Below are positions 7,571 through 17,066 of a stretch of DNA of 38,229 bases, piece by piece. Each line of letters opens with the position of its first letter. The stretch's first letter is position 1. The stretch spans positions 1 to 38,229 of the forward strand of contig CANFHX010000023.1 in assembly GCA_947446865.1 (NCBI GenBank), read 5' to 3'. The position numbers and the translations under genes were made by a program. The notes beneath the pieces are model-generated. The model was given only the letters and a program-made list of their open reading frames with translations, was not told the origin of the DNA and ran no database searches. The stretch comes from Flavobacteriaceae bacterium (GTDB lineage Bacteria; Bacteroidota; Bacteroidia; Flavobacteriales; Flavobacteriaceae).

Positions 7571-7957
7571 ATGGAAAAAATAAAACGATTAGGAGTTACT
7601 ACAGAAGCTTTAGAAGTAGTAAAGATGCTGCAAGAAAAATTTGGCGATTTGATGTTTTATCAAGCGGGTGGCTGTTGTGAAGGAACGCAACCACAATGTT
7701 TTGAAAAAGGAGCCTTTTTTCCGAGAACCAATGATGTATGTATTGGTCAGATTGAAGGATTTGATTTCTGGTTGGATAAAGATTTATTTGAATATTGGAA
7801 ATTCAGTCACTTTACGCTTGATGTAACCAATGGATTTGGACCTGGAGGTTTTTCTTTAGAAACGCCTTACGGCAAAACTTTCCAAGTTAAATACCGATTG
7901 TTCAATGAAGAAGAAAATAATAACTTAGAAGAAGTTAAGTTGAATTCCTACGATTAA
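7571..7957 (+). CDS. DUF779 domain protein
   Basis: A 128-residue protein with the DUF779 hallmark stretch FYQAGGCCEGTQPQCF near the N-terminus, followed by FDFWLDKDLFEYWKFSHFTLDV and GPGGFSLE. DUF779 proteins are usually encoded beside NAD-dependent aldehyde dehydrogenases; none is in this window. Function is unknown; the paired Cys and a third Cys suggest metal or redox chemistry, which is inference. The frame is open from GTG 7502, which would overlap the tcdA stop, but ATG 7571 matches the family length. Its last codons overlap the convergent AraC gene by 4 bases. Confidence 0.85.
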   Translation: MEKIKRLGVTTEALEVVKMLQEKFGDLMFYQAGGCCEGTQPQCFEKGAFFPRTNDVCIGQIEGFDFWLDKDLFEYWKFSHFTLDVTNGFGPGGFSLETPYGKTFQVKYRLFNEEENNNLEEVKLNSYD

Positions 7958-8877
7958 TGTGTAACATTCATTAATTGGTATTGCTTTGGCGTTACACCTT
8001 CGTGTTTTTTAAACAAACGAATGAAGTAATTGCAATCTTCAAATCCGGTGGCATAGGATACTTCGTTTACGTGAATTTTCGGATTTTTCAATAACTTCTT
8101 GGCATATTTTATCTTTTCATTTAAGATAAATTCTATAGGGCTCATGCCCAATTCTCTTTTAAAATAGCGGTAAAAGGAAGTAGTACTCATACAGGCTTTT
8201 TCGCTTAAATCTTTCAAATTAATGCTTTCCTGAATATTTTTTTTGATAAATTCAATAGAAGCCGTTAACGGACTGTTGATTTCAAAAGGAATATCGTCTT
8301 CGTATCGTTTTACGGTTTGGGTTTGGATAATTCGTATCAATAATTCCTGCAAAGTCAAATCAGCCAACGCATCTTTAGTAATGGAGGTGCTCATGCATTC
8401 TTTAATCAACTTATTGATGGTGGTTGCCAAATCAACATTGTTATAAAAGAAATAATTTTGATAATTCAATTGCCAAAATTGGTTATTCCCTTCTTTAGGA
8501 TAGCGTTCGTTAAGGAAATTTAAAGTGTCTGAAATTTTATCTTGGTCAATTGCTAAGGCCAAACATTGGGTTGGATTATTAAAACTTGCTTCCGGAAAAT
8601 CAATTTTCATTCCTACATTAGAGGGAATTACTACTGTTTCTCCAGGCAGATATTCAAAGCCAGGATCGTCAAAAAGATGCATTACTTTTTTGCCTCGCAA
8701 CATGCTTGTAACCACTAAATCATTAAACTTTAAAGGTACTAAAGTTGATTGCTGATAGGTCTCAAAAATATTTAACTCACAATGATTCAATGAAAAAATG
8801 GTTCGATTTTCAACCAAAGTTTTCAATGATTTCTCGTGGGTTAGGGCAGGAGCATGAAGTAACGATTTTAGGGGCAT
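7954..8877 (-). CDS. AraC-family transcriptional regulator
   Basis: A 307-residue regulator. Residues ~1-195 are a cupin-like sensing domain of the AraC_N type (LVVTSMLRGKKVMHLFDD, YLPGETVVIPSNVGM). Residues ~205-303 are two helix-turn-helix motifs: LKDLSEKACMSTTSFYRYFK and VNEVSYATGFEDCNYFIRLF, ending GVTPKQYQ, the classical AraC signature. In related genomes such regulators often sit beside aldehyde dehydrogenase and DUF779 genes. Here it converges on a DUF779 gene with a 4-base overlap of stops, so control of an aldehyde-handling function is plausible but not shown. No TAnnTTTG box was found in its 128-base upstream gap. Confidence 0.9.
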   Translation of the reverse strand: MPLKSLLHAPALTHEKSLKTLVENRTIFSLNHCELNIFETYQQSTLVPLKFNDLVVTSMLRGKKVMHLFDDPGFEYLPGETVVIPSNVGMKIDFPEASFNNPTQCLALAIDQDKISDTLNFLNERYPKEGNNQFWQLNYQNYFFYNNVDLATTINKLIKECMSTSITKDALADLTLQELLIRIIQTQTVKRYEDDIPFEINSPLTASIEFIKKNIQESINLKDLSEKACMSTTSFYRYFKRELGMSPIEFILNEKIKYAKKLLKNPKIHVNEVSYATGFEDCNYFIRLFKKHEGVTPKQYQLMNVTH

Positions 8878-9005
8878 CGCTTTAATGATTAAATGGGTTA
8901 CTAAATTACTAAAAATAGTTGATTTATTAGGATAAAAGTTAATGTTTGGTATTTGTAAAAGCTATTTATTTTTTTTTAAATTATGAAATAATATATCCTT
9001 TTAAA

Positions 9006-9737
9006 TTATCCGTTTTTTAACTTTTTATTTGGCAAAGTAAAATAGGTATTAAGCACAATATTATTTTCTAATAAATTATCAATACTATTTCTTTGGGAAC
9101 GTTCCACTTTCATAAATCCCAAATCTATTTTAATTTTTTTAGTTGGATTATAACTTAGATTAATTCCTAATCTGTTTTGATCAAAATTATGTACACCATT
9201 AGTAGAATTTGAATTAATTAATATTTCATCATATCCTATGAATGATAATTTAGAATTAATAGTAAGTTTAACACTTAATTTTTCTCTTAAACGGAAATAA
9301 TCCGGAGTAGTATTAATGAAATTTCTATACTCTAATCCGATTCTATTTTGCAATTTGATTTTAGAAGTATTTTTTTTAGTTAATTCAACAGCACAGGTAT
9401 AACGATTTTCATAATTACTAATTTTATTTTTATCATTTTCAGTTTTAATTATTGGATCATTTTCAAAATAAGCAAAAGGAGAAGCTATAAAAGTTATATT
9501 ATCATTTAGTTTGTAATAAATCCAAAAACGAAAACTACTTAATAATTTATAGTCCGGAATACTATTGGAATTTTCATTACTATCTTTTTGCCATCTTTTT
9601 TGAAACTCTGCTTCAGCATTAATTTTGTTTGTTAATGGTTGTCCAATAGCTATTTTGCTCCAAAAATTCATATTGGAGGCATTTTGACCAAAAAGAGTTG
9701 TAGTGGTTATTAATAAAATAAGAATTATATTTTTCAC
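9006..9737 (-). CDS. DUF2490 family outer-membrane beta-barrel-like protein
   Basis: A 243-residue protein with a signal peptide (residues 1-18, cleaved near LFGQ). The rest alternates polar and hydrophobic residues with aromatic strand ends and contains FWSKIAIGQPL, AEAEFQKRW, YKLNDNITFIASPFAYF, RIGLEYRNF, RLREKLSVKL and NRLGINLSYNPTKKIKIDLG, the pattern of DUF2490 proteins, predicted to form a membrane beta-barrel. Function is unknown. The start is a GTG at 9737; no upstream ATG gives a better signal peptide. It follows the broken outer-membrane gene after ~100 AT-rich bases. Confidence 0.8.
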   Translation of the reverse strand: MKNIILILLITTTTLFGQNASNMNFWSKIAIGQPLTNKINAEAEFQKRWQKDSNENSNSIPDYKLLSSFRFWIYYKLNDNITFIASPFAYFENDPIIKTENDKNKISNYENRYTCAVELTKKNTSKIKLQNRIGLEYRNFINTTPDYFRLREKLSVKLTINSKLSFIGYDEILINSNSTNGVHNFDQNRLGINLSYNPTKKIKIDLGFMKVERSQRNSIDNLLENNIVLNTYFTLPNKKLKNG

Positions 9738-9843
9738 AAATGTAATATTTAGAGGTAAATTTTTTATGTAAAAAAAATTACTAAATAAAGTGCAATTATA
9801 ATAATTTAGATTAGCATCAAGAGTATTAACGTCATATTATTCA

Positions 9844-10500
9844 TTACTTAATCCTGTTTTGTTTTTCTTCTGCAAACCCAATAAGGGATAATCCAATTCC
9901 AATGTAACTTCCGTTAAAATCACTGATGTCTCCATATTTTGCCCCACCAAATGCAAAGCGATATTTGGCCTTGGTTGTAATGTAAACATCTGGGTTATGG
10001 TTTCCATTGAATATTTTATAGGAAGTTTCAAAACCCGGTTCAATAATAAATAAATTATCTGTTGCGATACCTCTTGGTACATAAATGTAACCAGATTTTA
10101 CCCGACGCTCTATTTTGTCATCGTTATCTGCAAGGCAGGAAATAGCAATTCCGCTAGTTATAGTAGCAGCCATTCTAAGTTTATTTGTTTGAACAAAATC
10201 AAATTGATTTAACCAACCAATTTCATAATATTGAATAATAGGAGTTCCCATACTGTATTGGAACTTATTGTTAATTATTTTCTGTGAATAGGAAAAATTT
10301 AATCCCGTGGCCCATTTTGGGTAAACATAACCTTTCAAATCTACACTAATTCCAAAGAAATTCTTTGTTAAAAGAGGTGTTTACATTCCTATGAAGTCAA
10401 ATGCAATTTCGTGGTTTACTTTTACCGAATCGGCAACTTGAGCCTCAGAAGACACTGCCATAAAAAATGCAATTACAACAAATAAATGTTTAGTTTTCAT
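9844..10500 (-). pseudogene. Outer-membrane protein gene interrupted by an in-frame TAA
   Basis: Reading from ATG 10500 gives a signal peptide and short mature start (MKTKHLFVVIAFFMAVSSEA, then QVADSVKVNHEIAFDFIGM), then TAA at 10383-10381 as codon 40. The same frame continues without a shift as TPLLTKNFFGISVDLKGYVY and on to the stop at 9844, with beta-strand-rich sequence and a C-terminus like a barrel protein. The intact protein would be ~218 residues. A single base change of a sense codon (for example AAA, CAA, GAA or TTA) explains it. It lies 23 bases behind the TolC gene, probably in the efflux transcript. A sequencing error is the main alternative. Confidence 0.75.
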
Positions 10501-10523
10501 ATTATATATTTATTTTGATTCAA

Positions 10524-11825
10524 CTAAAACCCCAAACTACCACTCAATTCTTTTAAGCTTATTTCGTATAATTTGGTTTGAAATTGGGCGTTACTAAAGC
10601 GCACTAAGGCTTGTACATAATTCAATTGAGCAGTTCGATATTCTATTGGAGTGATGGTTCCAATTTTGAATTTTGCTAAAGTAATATCTAGATTTTGTTT
10701 GGCAATGCTCACGTTTTTTTCTTCCACTTTAGTCAATTGCATGTTGGTTTGGTAACTTTGAAAAGCGCTGCCCAATTGGGATGCTAAAGCGGTTTGTTGT
10801 TGTTGTACGACTAGGTTGGCATTATCCAATTGGAATTTAGCAATTTTTTCATTTCGAGATTGGGAAAACCCATTGAATAAAGGAAGCGCTGCCGAAAACC
10901 CATAAGTTAAGCCTCTTCCTTGCGATTGGGTTACAAATCCCAACGAGGCTTCGGTATGACTAAAATTATATCCAGAGTTGATTTTAAGGGTTGGATATCT
11001 TCCGGCTTTTACTTGTTTCAGTTGTAATTCCGAACTGCTTTTGGCAAGAATTTGTGCTTGTAATTGGGCATTTTGTTTTTCGGCCAACGTCTTTAAATCT
11101 TGCAAAACTAATTTATCATCTATTGCAATTTCATCTATAACTTTAAATTCGGTTGCAGTATCGCGTGCTAGAATTTCGTTCAATTTTATTTTGGTATTTA
11201 GATACAGTTCCAACTGAACTAATTGCGAACTAGTATCGGTATTCAAATCGACTTGCGCATTCAAAACCTCTAATTTAGAGGCTTTACCAATAGTGAATCT
11301 ATTTTGTGCATTAGTCAATCGTTGGTTGGAAATTACCAATGCAGTATCTAATGCGGCCAATTGTTGTTGTTGCTGTACCAAATCAAAATAGGTAGTATAC
11401 ACTTCACTTACTTTGGTGATAATGGTCATTTTAAGTTCGGCTTCTCCTTGTTTTTGAAGGACTTTCAATTGTTCGCGTTTGGCAAACATTTTCATACCGT
11501 CAAAAATGGTCCAATCCAAACCAACGCCATAATTTAACGCTAAATTTTTGGCACCATTCAAAGACTTTTGAGAGCCATCTCCTTGGGTTTGTGTAATGTT
11601 TTGAAGGCTATTCGTATTAACAATGGTAGCATTAATAGAGGGTAGCATTCCGGCATTTCCAGCACTAGAATTGGTTTCATCCATTTTCAAATTATTGGTT
11701 GCTATCTTTATATCGTAATTATTTTCTAAAGCAATTTTCACAGCATCCTCAAGTTTTAGAACACTTTGTGCTTGCAATTGGATTCCAATCAACAAAAGGA
11801 GCGCGGTATATAAGTAATTCTTCAT
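10524..11825 (-). CDS. TolC-family outer-membrane efflux protein
   Basis: A 433-residue outer-membrane channel subunit of a tripartite pump. It has a signal peptide (MKNYLYTALLLLIGIQLQAQ) and two related halves rich in long alpha-helices; each half starts with the OEP pattern (LKLEDAVKIALENNYDIKIA near the N-terminus; LKTLAEKQNAQLQAQILAKS at mid-protein) and ends with helical tunnel segments (FTIGKASKLEVLNAQVDL; FKIGTITPIEYRTAQLNY). An ATG at 11840 would overlap the pump gene by 11 bases; ATG 11825, 4 bases after the pump stop, gives the cleaner signal peptide. Third gene of the adaptor-pump-channel operon. Confidence 0.92.
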   Translation of the reverse strand: MKNYLYTALLLLIGIQLQAQSVLKLEDAVKIALENNYDIKIATNNLKMDETNSSAGNAGMLPSINATIVNTNSLQNITQTQGDGSQKSLNGAKNLALNYGVGLDWTIFDGMKMFAKREQLKVLQKQGEAELKMTIITKVSEVYTTYFDLVQQQQQLAALDTALVISNQRLTNAQNRFTIGKASKLEVLNAQVDLNTDTSSQLVQLELYLNTKIKLNEILARDTATEFKVIDEIAIDDKLVLQDLKTLAEKQNAQLQAQILAKSSSELQLKQVKAGRYPTLKINSGYNFSHTEASLGFVTQSQGRGLTYGFSAALPLFNGFSQSRNEKIAKFQLDNANLVVQQQQTALASQLGSAFQSYQTNMQLTKVEEKNVSIAKQNLDITLAKFKIGTITPIEYRTAQLNYVQALVRFSNAQFQTKLYEISLKELSGSLGF

Positions 11826-11829
11826 GATT

Positions 11830-14800
11830 TTATTTTTCAAATGCTTCTAAATTATCAAATTCGGGGTGGTGTTTGCGTGCTTTAGACCACATTAAATAAA
11901 TTGCCGGAATTACAAAAAGTGTCAATACTAAAGAGAAAATAGTTCCGCCTACAATCACAACTCCCATACCAATTCTACTAGTTGCGGCTGCTCCAAGCGA
12001 TAAGGCAATTGGTAAAGCACCTAAAGAAATAGCTAAACTCGTCATTAAAATTGGTCGAAGTCGTGCTTCCGCTGCTTCTACAATGGCATCGTATTTGGAT
12101 TTTCCTTGTTCACGCAATTGGTTGGCAAATTCAACAATTAAGATGCCGTTTTTGGTAACTAATCCAATTAACATTACGGTTCCAATTTGACTAAAAATAT
12201 TCCAAGTTTGCCCAAATAACCACAGTGAAAATAATGCTCCTGCTACTGCCATTGGTACGGTTAGGATAATAATTAATGGATCGATAAAACTTTCAAATTG
12301 TGCCGAAAGTATTAAGAAAATCAGCAATAAAGCCAATCCAAATGCAAACGAAGTATTGGATCCACTTTCAACAAAATCTCTAGATTCTCCACCTAAATCG
12401 GTGGTAAAACTATCGTCAAGAACTTTGGCTTTTATTCTATCCATGGCTTCAATTCCGTCGCCAATACTTTTGCCTGGAGCAAGACCTGCCATAACTGTTG
12501 CCGACATGTTTCTATTATTATGGTACAATTGTGGCGGATTACTTTTTTCTTCAATTTTCACCACATTATCCATTTGAATCAAGGCTCCTTTATTGTTTCT
12601 AACAAACATCGAAGTTAAATCTAAAGGTTTGGCGCGGTCTTTTTCTTCAAATTGTCCGATGACTTGGTATTGTTTTCCGTTCTTCATGAAATAACCAAAA
12701 CGTTGTCCACTTAACGAAAGTTGTAGCGTTTGCCCAATATCCAAAACAGAAACGCCAAGACTCTCGGCTTTTTCACGGTCAATAGTTACATTGATTTCGG
12801 GTTTGTTGAATTTCAAATTCACATCGGTAATTGAAAAAGTAGGGTCTTTACCAACTTCGTCCATAAATTCCGGAATTTTTTGTTGTAGTTTCTCAAAATT
12901 AGGTGCCTGAATAATATACTGAATTGGCAAACCACCTCTCTTATTTACAGCAATTGTGGGTTGTTCGGTAACCGATGTTTTGGCATCCGAATATTTTTTG
13001 GTCCATTTGGTAATGTTCTCGGCAATTTCTTTTTGGGAACGTTTTCTTTTATCAGAATCTACTAAAGCAATTCGGATACGACCACTATTTGTTGCGGAAG
13101 AACTAAATCCGGGTGATGTTATCACTAGTGAAACTTTTTTCTCTGGGATAGAATCGTCAATTAATTGCGACAATTCCTGCATAAACCGATCGGTATATTC
13201 ATAAGACGATCCTTCGGCAGTAGTAACACTCATAACAAGGGAACTCCTATCATCATAAGGAGCAGTTTCTTTTTGAATGATGTTGAAAAACAGATAAATC
13301 AATCCGAAACAAGCAATTAATATTGGAAAACTAATCCATTTTCTTTTCATAAAACTTTTTAAAGCCTCGGCATAACCGCTGTTTAGTTTCTGAAAAAAGG
13401 GTTCGGTATAATTATAAAATTTCGATTTCTTTTGTTCGCCACCTTTCATTAAATAGGCATTCAACATTGGTGTTAGCGTAAGCGAAACGAATGCTGAAAT
13501 TAATACTGCAGCACCAATCACCACTCCAAACTCTCGAAAGAGTCGTCCTACAAATCCTTCTAGGAATATCACAGGTAAAAATACCGCTGCAAGTGTTATG
13601 GAAATTGAAATTACAGCAAAAAATATCTCGTTTGACCCTTTAATTGCGGCTTCTATTGGCGACATGCCTTCTTCTACTTTTTTGAAGATGTTTTCGGTGA
13701 CTACAATTCCGTCATCTACCACCAATCCTGTGGCTAACACAATTGCTAATAAAGTCAACACATTGATGGAAAATCCAAACATCCACATGATGAAGAACGT
13801 TGCAATTAACGATACAGGAATATCAATTAATGGTCTAAATGCAATGGCCCAATCTCTAAAAAATAAATAGATAATTAAAATTACTAATAGTAATGAAATC
13901 CCCAGAGTTTCTGCAACTTCCGTTACCGATTTTTTTACAAATAACGTATTGTCAATAGCAATATCTAGATGAATATCTTTGGGTAAATCTTTTTTAAGTT
14001 TGTCATATTTCTTGTAAAACTCTTTAGAAATATCCAGATAATTGGCTCCAGGAAGCGGGACTATACCAATACCAATTAACGGCGCACCAGATTGAGTTAA
14101 ACTAGTTTCAATAACTTCCGGACCTAATTCTGCAAGACCAATATCGCTGAATTTTACGGTTTTATTATTATTGGAAATTAAAATAATGTTGTTGAATTCT
14201 TCTGGTTTGGAAAGATTACCAACGGTTTTAACAGTAAGTTCGGTATTATTTCCAGTTAATTTTCCAGATGGTAATTCTATATTTTGTTTGCTCAAGGCAT
14301 CTTTAACATCCGAAACGGTAACGCCGTAAGAAGCCAGTTTTACAGGGTCAATCCACAAACGCATGGCATATTTTTTTTGCCCCCATATTTGAATTCCGCT
14401 TACTCCAGGAATGGTTTCCAATCTTGGCCCGATGGTGTTTTCGGCATAATCACTTAATTCTAATTGACTTCTGGAATCACTTTGAATGGTCATCGAAATG
14501 ATGGCATCGGCATTGGCATCGGCTTTAGAAACTACAGGTGGTGCATCAATATCTTTGGGAAGTGTTTTTGCAGCAAGGGCTACTTTATCCCGAACATCAT
14601 TGGCAGCAGTTTCTAAATCTTTATTTAAATTAAATTCTACTGTAATGGTGCTGGATCCTTGAACACTCGAGGAAGTAATATTTTTTATCCCATCAATAGA
14701 ATTGATGGCTTTTTCAATAGGTTCGGTAATTTGCGATTCGATAATATCCGAATTTGCTCCAGCATAATCGGTTCTAATAGATATTTGTGCCGGATCAATG

Positions 14801-14916
14801 GACGGAAATTCCCGGACACCCAAAAAAGTGTAGCCAATAATTCCGAACAAAATAATGGTTAAGTTCAGCACTATAGTTAATACGGGTCTTTTTATACTTA
14901 AAGTAGATAAACTCAT
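11830..14916 (-). CDS. RND efflux pump inner-membrane subunit (HAE1 type)
   Basis: A 1028-residue proton-driven pump of the AcrB/MexB class. TM1 follows the start (SIKRPVLTIVLNLTIILFGI), then the pore domain with EFPSIDPAQISI, and the TM4 proton-relay motif LATGLVVDDGIVVTENI with paired Asp near residue 400. The second half repeats the fold and ends with helices containing GIVTKNG-like (LIGLVTKNGILIVEFANQLR) and RLRPILMTSLAISLGALPIA motifs. Length matches the family. Neighbouring adaptor and TolC genes show a complete efflux system, likely exporting drugs, bile-like or other hydrophobic compounds; the substrate is not readable from sequence. Confidence 0.95.
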   Translation of the reverse strand: MSLSTLSIKRPVLTIVLNLTIILFGIIGYTFLGVREFPSIDPAQISIRTDYAGANSDIIESQITEPIEKAINSIDGIKNITSSSVQGSSTITVEFNLNKDLETAANDVRDKVALAAKTLPKDIDAPPVVSKADANADAIISMTIQSDSRSQLELSDYAENTIGPRLETIPGVSGIQIWGQKKYAMRLWIDPVKLASYGVTVSDVKDALSKQNIELPSGKLTGNNTELTVKTVGNLSKPEEFNNIILISNNNKTVKFSDIGLAELGPEVIETSLTQSGAPLIGIGIVPLPGANYLDISKEFYKKYDKLKKDLPKDIHLDIAIDNTLFVKKSVTEVAETLGISLLLVILIIYLFFRDWAIAFRPLIDIPVSLIATFFIMWMFGFSINVLTLLAIVLATGLVVDDGIVVTENIFKKVEEGMSPIEAAIKGSNEIFFAVISISITLAAVFLPVIFLEGFVGRLFREFGVVIGAAVLISAFVSLTLTPMLNAYLMKGGEQKKSKFYNYTEPFFQKLNSGYAEALKSFMKRKWISFPILIACFGLIYLFFNIIQKETAPYDDRSSLVMSVTTAEGSSYEYTDRFMQELSQLIDDSIPEKKVSLVITSPGFSSSATNSGRIRIALVDSDKRKRSQKEIAENITKWTKKYSDAKTSVTEQPTIAVNKRGGLPIQYIIQAPNFEKLQQKIPEFMDEVGKDPTFSITDVNLKFNKPEINVTIDREKAESLGVSVLDIGQTLQLSLSGQRFGYFMKNGKQYQVIGQFEEKDRAKPLDLTSMFVRNNKGALIQMDNVVKIEEKSNPPQLYHNNRNMSATVMAGLAPGKSIGDGIEAMDRIKAKVLDDSFTTDLGGESRDFVESGSNTSFAFGLALLLIFLILSAQFESFIDPLIIILTVPMAVAGALFSLWLFGQTWNIFSQIGTVMLIGLVTKNGILIVEFANQLREQGKSKYDAIVEAAEARLRPILMTSLAISLGALPIALSLGAAATSRIGMGVVIVGGTIFSLVLTLFVIPAIYLMWSKARKHHPEFDNLEAFEK

Positions 14917-15009
14917 TTGGCTTGTTGATTTCTGATTATCGATTTCTAATTTTTAGAAAACGAAGGATTTATGGTCGAAAATTAATCACTAATTACTAGT
15001 AACTAATTA

Positions 15010-16068
15010 CTATTTAACTGTCACTTTTATAGGAGCCTCATCTTTTAAAGACATTACGCCAGAAGTAATTAAGGTATCCCCAATTTTTAAACCCGCAAGC
15101 ACCAAAACAGAAGTATCGGTTCTAGTAGTTGTTTCTACTTTAACTTCTTTGGCTTGGCCATTATTAGTAATGTACACTTTTTTCCCTTTTTGTATTGGAA
15201 CAATTGCTTGCGAAGGCACTACAATAGCATCTTTTATCACATCTAAAGGTAAATCAATGTTGGCAAAAGTTCCAGGCAATAATTTTCCTGCGGAATTATC
15301 TGCAAGAGCACGAACTTGAAGTGTTCTAGTATTGATATCAATTCCGGGTTCGATGGCGTATACCTTAGCAGCATATTTTTCAGTTGAATTGGTAACTGTA
15401 AAATTTAAAGTAGTATTAAGTTTTATTTGCGAGGCATATTTTTCGGGAATAGAAAAAGTGATTTTCAGTTTGCCAACATTCACCAAATTTGCAACTAAAA
15501 CAGCAGGCGTTACATAAGTTCCTGGGGAAATATTTCGCAATCCGATCTTTCCAGAAAAGGGTGCTTTAACCGATGTTTTCCCTATTTGAGCGCTAATTAA
15601 TTGGGTTTGTGCTTTCGCAGAACGAAAATCGGCACTTGCAATATCGTATTCTTCTTGGCTGATGGCTTCTTTTTGCAACAGCAATTTAGCGCGTCTTTCA
15701 TTTTCGAATGCAAGAGATTCTTTGGTTTTGGCTTGTGCCAATTGGGCTCTTAATTCGATATCATTAATTTTAAAAAGCACTTGGCCTTTAGCAACGTTGC
15801 TTCCTTCTTGAAAATTAATACGTTTTACTAAACCCGAAACTTCACTGCGAATTTCTACTTGTTCGTTCGCATCAATAGAACCTGAAAGGGATAGATTATT
15901 ATTAAAAGTTTGTCCTTTCAATACTAATCCGGTAACTGCAATAGGATCTTTTTTATCTCCTTTTCCTTTCCCTTTGTCGCCCTCTGCATTATTTTTTGTA
16001 ATTCTATAAGCGATTAATCCGCCAATAGAAAGGAGTAATAAGGTAATAATTAGGTGCTTTATTTTCAT
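15010..16068 (-). CDS. RND efflux periplasmic adaptor (membrane fusion protein)
   Basis: A 352-residue adaptor linking the pump to the TolC channel. An N-terminal hydrophobic segment (residues 5-22) anchors or exports it. A basic Lys/Gly linker (NNAEGDKGKGKGDKKD) follows. Then come the biotinyl-lipoyl half-motifs (VEIRSEVSGLVKRINFQEGS and KAPFSGKIGLRNISPGTYV) flanking an alpha-helical hairpin (RRAKLLLQKEAISQEEYDIA), a beta-barrel region and a C-terminal membrane-proximal domain. No Cys for a lipid anchor is present. First gene of the operon, 93 bases before the pump gene; the gap contains near-tandem TAATTACT units only. Confidence 0.93.
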   Translation of the reverse strand: MKIKHLIITLLLLSIGGLIAYRITKNNAEGDKGKGKGDKKDPIAVTGLVLKGQTFNNNLSLSGSIDANEQVEIRSEVSGLVKRINFQEGSNVAKGQVLFKINDIELRAQLAQAKTKESLAFENERRAKLLLQKEAISQEEYDIASADFRSAKAQTQLISAQIGKTSVKAPFSGKIGLRNISPGTYVTPAVLVANLVNVGKLKITFSIPEKYASQIKLNTTLNFTVTNSTEKYAAKVYAIEPGIDINTRTLQVRALADNSAGKLLPGTFANIDLPLDVIKDAIVVPSQAIVPIQKGKKVYITNNGQAKEVKVETTTRTDTSVLVLAGLKIGDTLITSGVMSLKDEAPIKVTVK

Positions 16069-16114
16069 TTTATTTGAATAAATTTGGGAAATTGTTACAT
16101 AAAAGATATCCTTA

Positions 16115-16122
16115 CAAATTTA
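16115..16122 (-). promoter_or_regulatory. Putative -7 box of the efflux operon (TAAATTTG)
   Basis: On the minus strand TAAATTTG fits TAnnTTTG and lies 46 bases before the adaptor ATG. No TTG occurs at the usual -33 spacing, so activator dependence or a weak promoter is possible. Confidence 0.35.
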
Positions 16123-16191
16123 GTGTTTATCAAGGAAAAATGAGTTTAATTGATTTTTATTTAACTATTGAATATTAGTAATAATTTCAAA

Positions 16192-17055
16192 TTATAGCAG
16201 TTCTTCAACGTGTTTTTTAATATTGCTTGCAATTTTAGCAATGGGTAAATCGTTCTCATCTAAACCAAACGGATCTTCAATTTCTTCGGCAATTAATTCC
16301 AAACTAGCTAGTACATAAAAGATAAAAATTACTACCGGAATAACATAATATCCTAATGTAAAAGCAAAAGAAAAAGGCAAAGTCATAATGTAAAAGAATA
16401 TGAACTTTTTTATAAAAGCGCTATAAGAATAAGGAATTGGAGTGTTTTTTATTCGTTCGCAAGCACCACAAACATCGGTGAAAGATTGCAACTCGGCATT
16501 TAGTATTATTAACTGGTCACCCGTTATTTTTCCGGATTTATACAAATCGTTTGCCTTTTGAAAAATCATTTTAGCAATTTGATTCGGACGGTGTTTTTGG
16601 TGGTCTATTTCTAAATCTAAATCTTCAAAAAGTACTTTGGCAGATTCCTCATTAGTTAAATGCTTTTGCAAAATAGAAGCATAACCCGGAATTAATCTTC
16701 TAAAAAAATGGCGGTCTTTTTCCTCTTGTAATATCACCGAAAGTTTTATGGCTAAATTTCTAGAATTGTTTACCAATGCACCCCATAATTTTCGTCCTTC
16801 CCACCAACGATCGTAAGCGGTATTGGTTCTATAGGCTAGCAATAAGGACAATACAAAACCAACGGTGGTATGCATTATCGAAATGCCTTTAACGTGGCTA
16901 GTTTCTTCCAATTTAAAATAATCCATTTCCAAAAAACAGATAATTCCCGAATAAAATCCTATGAATAGCATCAACGGAATTAACTGTCGGAAGGTATCCG
17001 ATTTATGAAATTTAAAAATAAAAGTAATCCAGTCTTTAGGGTTGTATTGTACCAT
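16192..17055 (-). CDS. Bestrophin family ion channel
   Basis: A 287-residue inner-membrane protein of the bestrophin/UPF0187 family, pentameric ion channels. Features include an early membrane segment (LIPLMLFIGFYSGIICFLEM), HTTVGFVLSLLLAYRTNTAYDRWWEGRKLWGALVNNSRNL as the family's most conserved region (residues ~62-100), ERIKNTPIPYSYSAFIKKFI, and a C-terminal EEIEDPFGLDENDLP acidic stretch. Bacterial members conduct monovalent ions; selectivity here is not known. It follows recG by 11 bases in the same direction, so it is probably cotranscribed, though a functional link is not obvious. Confidence 0.93.
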   Translation of the reverse strand: MVQYNPKDWITFIFKFHKSDTFRQLIPLMLFIGFYSGIICFLEMDYFKLEETSHVKGISIMHTTVGFVLSLLLAYRTNTAYDRWWEGRKLWGALVNNSRNLAIKLSVILQEEKDRHFFRRLIPGYASILQKHLTNEESAKVLFEDLDLEIDHQKHRPNQIAKMIFQKANDLYKSGKITGDQLIILNAELQSFTDVCGACERIKNTPIPYSYSAFIKKFIFFYIMTLPFSFAFTLGYYVIPVVIFIFYVLASLELIAEEIEDPFGLDENDLPIAKIASNIKKHVEELL

Positions 17056-17066
17056 GTTTTTTTGTT

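Noticed and set aside
6099..7957. Anti-phage system of the Qat type, because of the TatD-like protein
   Set aside because: No QatA ATPase, QatB or QueC-like QatC gene is nearby; the neighbours are tcdA and DUF779, which fit ordinary housekeeping context.
9837..10082. Open frame of 81 codons on the minus strand
   Set aside because: It overlaps the broken outer-membrane gene in another frame, and its product has no signal peptide or family features.
9844..10338. Independent 164-residue gene starting with TTG 10338
   Set aside because: The upstream frame to ATG 10500 is continuous except for one TAA and supplies a signal peptide, so this is the 3' part of one interrupted gene.
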